Source: Bacteroidetes bacterium RIFCSPLOWO2_12_FULL_35_15 (GTDB lineage: Bacteria > Bacteroidota > Bacteroidia > 2-12-FULL-35-15). From it: a DNA stretch of 45,741 bases. The stretch is taken from positions 1-45,741 of the forward strand of contig MEPB01000081.1 of assembly GCA_001769385.1 (NCBI GenBank). The letters are read 5' to 3'. The notes beneath the pieces are model-generated. The model was given only the letters and a program-made list of their open reading frames with translations, was not told the origin of the DNA and searched no databases. Below are positions 39,886-45,741 of the stretch, piece after piece (position 1 is the first letter of the stretch; each line of letters begins with the position of its first letter). Made by a program: the position numbers and the translations under genes.

Positions 39886-39917
39886 ATCCTCTGACTAAAA
39901 AAGTTAGGGGATTTTTT
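39886..39917 (+). terminator. Riboswitch expression-platform terminator
   Basis: ATCCTCTGACT (39886-39896) pairs, with two G-U pairs, to AGTTAGGGGAT (39902-39912) followed by six T. TCTGACT in its 5' arm is exactly complementary to AGTCAGA (39840-39846), which begins in the P1 3' strand, giving a mutually exclusive antiterminator. SAM binding should thus favour termination. Confidence 0.88.
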
Positions 39918-39940
39918 ATGAAATATAAATTATAACACAA

Positions 39941-40726
39941 ATGGATACACTTAATCGTTTTAGTAATCGCGTAGAAAATTACGTGAAATACCGTCCTGCT
40001 TATCCGGTAGAAATCATTCTTTTTTTGAAAGAAGAAGGAATACTTACTTCCCAAAGTGTGATCGCAGATATCGGTTCAGGGACAGGGATTTCTGCGGAGC
40101 TTTTTTTAAAGAACGGAAATGTGGTTTATGGTGTTGAGCCAAACAAAGAAATGAGAGATGCCGCTCAAAAAATATTAAAAACCTATACAAATTTTTGCAG
40201 TATTAATGCTACTGCTGAAGGTACCATGTTGCCCACAGAAGAAATAGATCTGATTATTGTTGGACAAGCATTTCATTGGTTCGATAAGCAAAAAAGTAAA
40301 ATTGAATTTGAACGGATCTTAAAACCCGAAGGATATGTTGTACTAATGTGGAACGATAGAAGAACGGACAGCACATCCTTTTTGCAAGCTTATGAAGCTT
40401 TTATTAAAAAGTTCGCAATCGATTATTTAGAAGTGAACCATAAAAATATTGATGACGTAATTTTTAATGATTTTTTTGCCCGTCCGAATGAAGAAACCGG
40501 GCTGGGGAAAAAGAATTACAAAATGCGATCCTTCGATAACTTTCAATATTTTGATTTGGATGGATTAAAAGGAAGAATACTTTCATCTTCCTACATGCCG
40601 GATCAAGGTCATAAAAATTTTGATAACATGATGCATGAATTGGAAAACCTATTTAACAGTTTTCAAGAGAAAGGGAAAGTAACCATTGAATACGATACAA
40701 AAATTTATTACGAAAAATTAAAATAA
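39941..40726 (+). CDS. SAM-dependent class I methyltransferase
   Basis: A 261-aa cytosolic methyltransferase. Motif I VIADIGSGTGISAELFL (about 42-58), acidic motif II (YGVEPNKEMRDAA), and the motif IV region DLIIVGQAFHWFD, of a UbiE/Methyltransf_11-like fold. N-terminal RFSNRVENYVKYRPAYP is typical of Bacteroidota small-molecule methyltransferases. Substrate unknown. It is the first gene behind the SAM riboswitch and 54 nt upstream of metH, so it is controlled by SAM level and probably linked to methionine or methyl-group metabolism. Confidence 0.9.
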   Translation: MDTLNRFSNRVENYVKYRPAYPVEIILFLKEEGILTSQSVIADIGSGTGISAELFLKNGNVVYGVEPNKEMRDAAQKILKTYTNFCSINATAEGTMLPTEEIDLIIVGQAFHWFDKQKSKIEFERILKPEGYVVLMWNDRRTDSTSFLQAYEAFIKKFAIDYLEVNHKNIDDVIFNDFFARPNEETGLGKKNYKMRSFDNFQYFDLDGLKGRILSSSYMPDQGHKNFDNMMHELENLFNSFQEKGKVTIEYDTKIYYEKLK

Positions 40727-40746
40727 ATAAAATCTCTTCTTTTTTA

Positions 40747-40770
40747 CGGAGAGGGACTGAGGAGAGGTAA
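40747..40770. repeat. Degenerate GAGAGG-type repeat before metH
   Basis: CGGAGAGGGACTGAGGAGAG resembles the right inverted repeat of the DUF559 element with one deletion. It occupies the space directly before the metH start, 10 nt from its ATG. Confidence 0.6.
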
Positions 40771-40780
40771 AAAGAAAATT

Positions 40781-43700
40781 ATGACAGATATTAGAAAAGA
40801 ACTAGAAAAGCGTGTATTGGTGATTGATGGTGCAATGGGCAGTATGATCCAACAATACAAACTGGAAGAAAAAGATTTTCGTGGAAAACGATTTACAAAC
40901 TGGCACAAAGATCTGCAAGGCAATAATGATTTGCTATCCATTACTCAACCGCAGATCATAAAAACCATTCATAAAGAATATTTAAAGGCTGGTGCAGACA
41001 TCATTGAAACCAATACCTTTAGCGATACCGCTGTTGCAATGGCTGATTATGATATGCAGGAATTTGTATATGAATTAAATTTCGAATCAGCAAAAATTGC
41101 AAAGGAAGCAATACAGGAATTTTTTAAAGAATTTCCGGCACAAGCGGCTACTCCCCGATTTGTGGCAGGAGCATTTGGTCCGACCAATCGTACACTTTCA
41201 TTATCACCAAATGTAAATGACCCCGGATTTCGTGCTATTACTTTTGATGAATTGGTAGCGGCCTATACCGAACAAGCACGTGGATTGATTGATGGCGGTG
41301 CTGATCTGTTATTGGTAGAAACTATTTTCGACACCTTAAATGCAAAAGCTGCCTTGTTTGCCATTCAAAATTATTGCGAAAAAATAAACAGAAAAATGCC
41401 GGTAATGGTTTCCGGAACTATTACTGATGCAAGTGGAAGAACACTTTCAGGGCAAACTACTGAAGCGTTTTTAAATTCCATTTCTCATGTTGATTTGTTA
41501 AGTGTTGGTCTGAATTGCGCATTGGGTGCGAAAGATATGCGTCCTTATTTAGAAGAACTTTCTGAGAAAGCTCCTTTTTATGTGAGTGCCTACCCAAATG
41601 CAGGTTTACCGAATCAGTTTGGTGAATACGATCAGGATGCTCATGAAATGGGTCATGAGATCGAAGGATTTTTAAAAGCAGGATTCTTAAATATTGTCGG
41701 AGGTTGTTGTGGAACTACTCCTGAACACATCAAACGTATTGCTGAAATTGCAAAAAATGCTAAGCCGCGTAAAAAGCCACAACCAGACACATTGCTTCAC
41801 CTGAGCGGCTTGGAGCCATTAACGCTTCGCCCCGAAAGTAATTTTATGAATGTGGGTGAACGAACAAATGTGACCGGATCAAAAAAATTCTTACGATTAA
41901 TTAAAGAAGGAAATTACGAGGAGGCCCTTTCTATTGCAAAGGATCAAGTAGATGGTGGTGCCCAGGTAATTGATGTGAACATGGATGAAGGCATGTTGGA
42001 CAGTGAAGCAGCTATGACAAAATTTTTAAATCTCATTGCTTCCGAACCTGATATTTCAAGAGTTCCCATCATGATCGATTCATCCAAATGGAGCGTGATA
42101 GAAGCCGGATTGAAATGCGTTCAGGGAAAAGCAATTGTAAATTCTATTTCCTTAAAAGAAGGTGAAGAAAAATTTATTGAATATGCACATAAAGTAAAAC
42201 AATATGGCGCAGCAGTTATTGTAATGGCTTTTGATGAAGTCGGACAAGCGGATACCTTACAGCGCAGAAAAGATATTTGTAAACGTGCCTATGATATTTT
42301 AGTGAATAAAGTTCATTTTCCTGCGCAGGACATTATTTTCGATCCGAATATATTTCCGGTTGCGACCGGAATGGAAGAGCATCGTTTGAATGCACTCGAT
42401 TTTTTTAATGCAACAAAATGGATCAAAGAAAATTTACCACATGCAAAAGTAAGTGGTGGTGTAAGTAATGTTTCTTTCTCCTTCCGAGGAAACGACCATG
42501 TGCGAGAAGCCATTCATGGTGCATTTTTATATCATGCTGTAAAAAATGGAATGGATATGGGAATCGTTAATCCATCGCAATTGCAGGTGTATGATGATAT
42601 CGATAAAACATTGTTGGAATTAGTTGAAGATGTTTTACTGAACAGAAGAGATGATGCTACCGAACGATTGGTTGAACATGCTGAATCATTGAAAGGGATA
42701 ACAAAAGAAAAAACAGAAAAAGATGAAGAATGGAGAAAAGGAAGTGTTGAAGAACGACTGAGTCATGCTCTGGTAAAAGGATTAGTAGAATATATTGATG
42801 TGGATACCGAAGAGGCGCGAATTAAATTAGGAAGACCTTTATACGTTATTGAAGGTCCGCTCATGGATGGAATGAACATAGTAGGTGATCTGTTTAGTTG
42901 CGGAAAAATGTTTTTACCACAAGTGGTGAAGAGTGCACGTGTAATGAAAAAAGCAGTCGCTTATCTGGAGCCTTTTTTACAAGCCGAAAAAGATGCAAAT
43001 AAATTAGCCGGTATTGTTGGTGATGGAAGAACTAACGCAGGAAAAATATTAATGGCTACCGTAAAAGGCGATGTGCATGATATCGGAAAAAACATTGTGG
43101 GTGTTGTATTAGCTTGCAATAATTATGAGATCATCGATTTAGGTGTTATGGTTTCTTGCGATAAAATTTTAGAAGAAGCAAAAAAACATAATGTTGATAT
43201 TATTGGCTTAAGTGGATTGATCACTCCATCATTGGATGAAATGGTACATGTTGCAAAAGAAATGGAACGTTTGGGTTTTAAAACGCCCTTATTAATTGGT
43301 GGCGCAACTACATCGAAGGTTCATACTGCTGTAAAAATTGCACAAAATTATTCAGGACCTGTGGTGCATGTAAATGATGCAAGTAAATCGGTGCCTGTTG
43401 CAAGTAGCTTAATTTCAGAGGTGCTGAGAGGAGAGTTTATGAGTGGAATAAATCTGGAATACGACCGTGTGCGTGAACAAAATAAAAACAATCAAAGTCA
43501 AAATAAATTTATTTCTATTGAAGAAGCGCGAATAAATAAATTTCCGATTGATTGGAATAAAACAGAAATTGCGAAACCACTATTTATTGGGAATAAGGTT
43601 TTTGATAATTATTCTTTAGCTGAAATTGCTGAATACATTGACTGGACACCATTTTTTCATAGCTGGGAAATGAAAGGTTCGTATCCAAAAATTTTGGAAG

Positions 43701-44926
43701 ACAAAGAACGTGGTGCAGAAGCAAAAAGTTTATTTGCAGATGCACAAAAAATGTTGAAACAGATCATCAACGAAAAATGGTTGACTGCAAATGCGGTGAT
43801 TGGAATTTTTCCGACAAATGCGGTTGGGGATGATATACACCTCTCCCCGACCCTCTCCACAGGAAAGGGAGACGTGGTGTTACATACTTTGCGTCAACAA
43901 ACAAAAAAACCTGCCGGGCAATATAATGTTGCGTTGGCGGATTTTGTAAAACCGAAAGACCTCACCCCTAACCCCTCTCCGAAGGAGAGGGGAACAGCTC
44001 CTAGATACCATACTGCTGATTGGAAGAATTGGAGCAGAAATTCAGAACGCGCTAAACAAATGCGCAAAGAACCAACTTCTGCAGAGGAAAAATTATGGGA
44101 AGCTTTGCGAAATAGAAAATTAGATTCCAAATTTAGAAGACAACACCCTATCGGACAATTTATTGCTGATTTTGTTTGCATTGAACAAAAATTGATTATC
44201 GAAGTGGATGGAGAAATTCATGATCATCAAAAAGAATATGATGCCGGGAGAACTTACATATTAGAAGATATAGGTTATAGAGTAATTCGTTTTTCTAACG
44301 ATGCTGTTTTAAATACAATTGATGCGGTGATTGAAAAAATTAAATCGGAGCTATCTTATCCCCTCTCTCACGGAGAGGGGCTGGGGGTGAGGTCAACGCA
44401 CACTGGAGAGGGGTGTGACTACATCGGCTCTTTTGCCCTAACAACCGGTATAGGAATTGATGAACATATTGCTCGATTTGAAAAAGACCATGATGATTAT
44501 TCTGCTATTATGTTAAAAGCATTAGCAGACCGTCTAGCAGAAGCCTTTGCAGAATTGATGCATAAAAAAGTTCGTACAGAAATTTGGGGCTATTCAAAAA
44601 ATGAAGATCTTTCTAAAGAAGATTTGATTAAAGAAGAATATGCAGGTATTCGTCCTGCACCGGGTTATCCGGCACAACCCGATCATACAGAAAAACCACT
44701 TATCTGGAAATTGTTGGAAGTAGAAAAGAATACTGGAATTACTTTAACAGAAAGTATGGCAATGGTTCCTACTGCTGCTGTGAGTGGATTTTATTTTGCG
44801 CACCCACAATCACATTATTTTGGAATTGGAAAAATTCAAAAGGATCAAATTGAAGATTATGCAAAAAGAAAAGGAATGACTTTGCAAGAGACAGAACGTT
44901 GGCTTGGACCAAATTTAGCGTATTGA
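40781..44926 (+). CDS. metH: Cobalamin-dependent methionine synthase with in-frame DUF559 insertion
   Basis: Transfers a methyl group from methyltetrahydrofolate through cobalamin to homocysteine. Layout: homocysteine domain (about 1-325; Zn ligands Cys246, Cys309, Cys310 in GLNCALG and GGCCGTT), pterin domain (about 345-610), cobalamin cap and B12 domain (about 645-890; DVHDIGKN with His766), and reactivation domain (about 905-1381; [16 protein letters not shown]). At 1381 aa it is about 150 longer than the ~1230 usual. Residues 1060-1205 are a DUF559 nuclease element lying between FVKPK and DYIGSF in the reactivation domain (see 43958-44415). The frame is open throughout, so the gene may still work. 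It is controlled by the SAM riboswitch upstream. Confidence 0.95.
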   Translation: MTDIRKELEKRVLVIDGAMGSMIQQYKLEEKDFRGKRFTNWHKDLQGNNDLLSITQPQIIKTIHKEYLKAGADIIETNTFSDTAVAMADYDMQEFVYELNFESAKIAKEAIQEFFKEFPAQAATPRFVAGAFGPTNRTLSLSPNVNDPGFRAITFDELVAAYTEQARGLIDGGADLLLVETIFDTLNAKAALFAIQNYCEKINRKMPVMVSGTITDASGRTLSGQTTEAFLNSISHVDLLSVGLNCALGAKDMRPYLEELSEKAPFYVSAYPNAGLPNQFGEYDQDAHEMGHEIEGFLKAGFLNIVGGCCGTTPEHIKRIAEIAKNAKPRKKPQPDTLLHLSGLEPLTLRPESNFMNVGERTNVTGSKKFLRLIKEGNYEEALSIAKDQVDGGAQVIDVNMDEGMLDSEAAMTKFLNLIASEPDISRVPIMIDSSKWSVIEAGLKCVQGKAIVNSISLKEGEEKFIEYAHKVKQYGAAVIVMAFDEVGQADTLQRRKDICKRAYDILVNKVHFPAQDIIFDPNIFPVATGMEEHRLNALDFFNATKWIKENLPHAKVSGGVSNVSFSFRGNDHVREAIHGAFLYHAVKNGMDMGIVNPSQLQVYDDIDKTLLELVEDVLLNRRDDATERLVEHAESLKGITKEKTEKDEEWRKGSVEERLSHALVKGLVEYIDVDTEEARIKLGRPLYVIEGPLMDGMNIVGDLFSCGKMFLPQVVKSARVMKKAVAYLEPFLQAEKDANKLAGIVGDGRTNAGKILMATVKGDVHDIGKNIVGVVLACNNYEIIDLGVMVSCDKILEEAKKHNVDIIGLSGLITPSLDEMVHVAKEMERLGFKTPLLIGGATTSKVHTAVKIAQNYSGPVVHVNDASKSVPVASSLISEVLRGEFMSGINLEYDRVREQNKNNQSQNKFISIEEARINKFPIDWNKTEIAKPLFIGNKVFDNYSLAEIAEYIDWTPFFHSWEMKGSYPKILEDKERGAEAKSLFADAQKMLKQIINEKWLTANAVIGIFPTNAVGDDIHLSPTLSTGKGDVVLHTLRQQTKKPAGQYNVALADFVKPKDLTPNPSPKERGTAPRYHTADWKNWSRNSERAKQMRKEPTSAEEKLWEALRNRKLDSKFRRQHPIGQFIADFVCIEQKLIIEVDGEIHDHQKEYDAGRTYILEDIGYRVIRFSNDAVLNTIDAVIEKIKSELSYPLSHGEGLGVRSTHTGEGCDYIGSFALTTGIGIDEHIARFEKDHDDYSAIMLKALADRLAEAFAELMHKKVRTEIWGYSKNEDLSKEDLIKEEYAGIRPAPGYPAQPDHTEKPLIWKLLEVEKNTGITLTESMAMVPTAAVSGFYFAHPQSHYFGIGKIQKDQIEDYAKRKGMTLQETERWLGPNLAY
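43840..43873. repeat. Solo repeat copy inside metH
   Basis: CACCTCTCCCCGACCCTCTC CACAGG-type sequence encodes [13 protein letters not shown] in the metH reactivation domain. The DNA resembles the dispersed repeat, and the peptide replaces an acidic loop (typically ...DESR) in other MetH proteins as I recall them. It is in frame and lies 86 nt before the DUF559 element. Confidence 0.6.
43958..44415. mobile_element. DUF559 nuclease element with 35-bp inverted repeats, in frame in metH
   Basis: Left arm 43958-43992 and right arm 44360-44394 are inverted repeats, identical at 30 of 35 positions. Each arm has its own hairpin, CCCCTCTCC-GAA-GGAGAGGGG on the left. Between them about 120 codons encode a Vsr-like DUF559 domain with an apparently intact core: [39 protein letters not shown] second degenerate repeat piece (CACTGGAGAGGGGTGTG, about 44400-44416) follows. 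The arms encode [12 protein letters not shown] and [10 protein letters not shown], so the frame is kept. No intein splicing motifs are seen. It may be a REP-like element mobilised by, or carrying, the nuclease. Confidence 0.8.
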
Positions 44927-44994
44927 TAATTATTATTTTAAAAATGAAATTAACTTTTTGAGCAAGAATTATCTTTGTCTTGCGTTAGGGATAG

Positions 44995-45085
44995 CAGTGG
45001 AAAACCCGCAGCGCAGCGAGGATTTGAAGCCCTTCGACTTCGCTCAGGATAAACTCCTAGCCCGACCCGCAGGGGAACGCCCAAA
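44995..45085. repeat. Dispersed Bacteroidota-type intergenic repeat
   Basis: Sequence containing CCCTTCGACTTCGCTCAGGA and CCCGACCCGCAGGGGAACGC, unlike the surrounding AT-rich DNA. It matches repeat sequences I have seen scattered between genes in Bacteroidota genomes. No gene is supported between metH and the oxidoreductase. Confidence 0.55.
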
Positions 45086-45123
45086 TAATTATTTAAAGCT
45101 AATAGAAAAACAAAATTTCGATC

Positions 45124-45650
45124 TTGAAAACATTTTCCACATATAAATTTCAATCATCCGGGAAAACAGCTATAAATCGCATTGTATTAGCTCCAATGAC
45201 AAATGGCCAAAGCAACGAAGATGGAACATTGGGCGATGATGAATACAACTGGCTTGTAAGAAGAGCAAAAGAAGGATTTGGAATAATTATTACGTGTGCT
45301 TCCAACGTATCTGAAGAAGGAAAAGGATGGAAAGGAGAACTGGGCATTTATGCTGATAAACATATTGAAGGACTAACTCGATTAGTAAAAGGAATAAAAC
45401 TCTATAACTCATTAGCCATCGTTCAAGTTTTTCATGGCGGAGCCAGAAGTCCGGAAAGTGTTACAGGAAAACAACCCTGGAGTGCAAGTGCTCACTCCAT
45501 GAATTCCCCGCAAGGAACAATTGAAATTCGTGAAGGGAATGAAACTGAAATTTTAAAAGTTATTTCTGATTTTGTTGCTGCAACGAAACGTGCCCACACA
45601 GCAGGATTTGATGGAGTTGAATTACATGGTGCCCATGGTTATTTATTACA
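45124..45650 (+). pseudogene. NADH:flavin oxidoreductase (old yellow enzyme) fragment, split by an intron
   Basis: The N-terminal ~175 residues of an FMN-dependent ene-reductase. From TTG 45124 it reads MKTFSTYKFQSSGKTAINRIVLAPMTNG (FMN-barrel start), then QVFHGGARSPE and FDGVELHGAHGYLL, the catalytic-loop region. The frame is broken after HGAHGYLL by a group II intron, whose sequence supplies a TAG. The remaining part of the barrel is expected beyond the intron, outside the window. Because the intron is antisense to the gene it cannot be removed from this mRNA, so the gene is probably inactivated. Confidence 0.88.
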
Positions 45651-45741
45651 GTAGAGTAGGCAAAGGCATTTCAGCCTAAGCCTCTCACAGAACCGTACGT
45701 GAAGCTCTCACTTCATACGGCTCTTCTTGACAGTTTAGCCT
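45651..45741 (-). mobile_element. Group II intron, 3' end (domains V and VI)
   Basis: On the minus strand, 45723-45690 is a 34-nt domain V, GAGCCGTATGAAGTGAGAGC / TTCACGTACGGTTC, with the AGC catalytic triad and paired arms. It is followed by domain VI with GGC/GCC pairs, a probable branch-point A about seven nt from the end and a 3' terminus ...CTAC at 45651. The intron continues out of the window, where its reverse transcriptase should lie. Its orientation is antisense to the oxidoreductase it interrupts. Confidence 0.9.

Noticed and set aside
43958-44415. Intein in MetH
   Set aside because: No N-terminal Cys/Ser block, no C-terminal HN motif, and the inserted arms encode DNA-hairpin-derived peptides; the fold motifs are those of DUF559.

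Overview
The window is a chromosomal segment of a low-GC Bacteroidota bacterium. Supporting signs are type IX secretion (T9SS) cargo with C-terminal sorting domains, a PorP/SprF protein beside a type B (CHU_C-like) cargo, Bacteroidota-type promoter boxes (TAnnTTTG), an integrase of Bacteroidota type, and Bacteroidota-style dispersed repeats. Genus cannot be told from the sequence alone.

Layout. (1) 1-5400: housekeeping genes on the minus strand: prs, rplY, pth, a small T9SS cargo and uvrC. (2) 5520-5599: tRNA-Leu(CAA), followed directly by an integrated element of about 16 kb (about 5.6-21.6 kb). It has a tyrosine integrase at the tRNA end and an XRE repressor at the other end, with nearly everything between on the minus strand. 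(3) 21.9-23.1 kb: an AraC-type regulator. (4) 23.3-37.2 kb: a surface-adhesin locus with a 3223-aa T9SS type A protein with LamG-like domains, a cadherin-like protein with a type B sorting domain, a PorP/SprF protein and a SPOR-like protein. (5) 37.5-39.4 kb: three small accessory genes (VOC lipoprotein, DUF1801, DUF4256). (6) 39.55-44.9 kb: a SAM-I riboswitch with a readable terminator/antiterminator switch, a class I methyltransferase and metH. The metH reading frame contains an in-frame DUF559 nuclease element bounded by 35-bp inverted repeats. (7) 45.1-45.7 kb: an old-yellow-enzyme gene cut by the 3' end of a group II intron lying antisense to it.

The most interesting object is the integrated element. 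It has a Rep_trans-like replication initiator, an SSB, a small A32/FtsK/Zot-like packaging-type ATPase, a capsid-protein candidate of about 250 aa, spike-like proteins, a glucosaminidase, a 3TM holin and at least eight small proteins with one predicted membrane segment. No terminase, portal, tail or tape-measure gene is visible. This is the gene set expected of a tailless, internal-membrane, double-jelly-roll phage of the FLiP/PM2 kind, here as a temperate prophage. The capsid assignment is inferred from size, position and context, not from a search.

Element transcription appears modular. A control region (20.6-21.1 kb) drives the repressor rightwards and an early replication operon (20.6 to 16.5 kb) leftwards. 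A terminator at 16.44-16.49 kb separates a middle operon (16.4-13.7 kb: repeat protein, small proteins, ATPase, HTH). A second terminator at 13.68-13.70 kb separates the structural/lysis operon (13.5-6.9 kb). Two copies of a composite intergenic repeat lie at 13.6 and 19.2 kb. Several genes are joined by TAATG or ATGA overlaps, and six small ORFs (40-58 codons) fall below common gene-calling limits.
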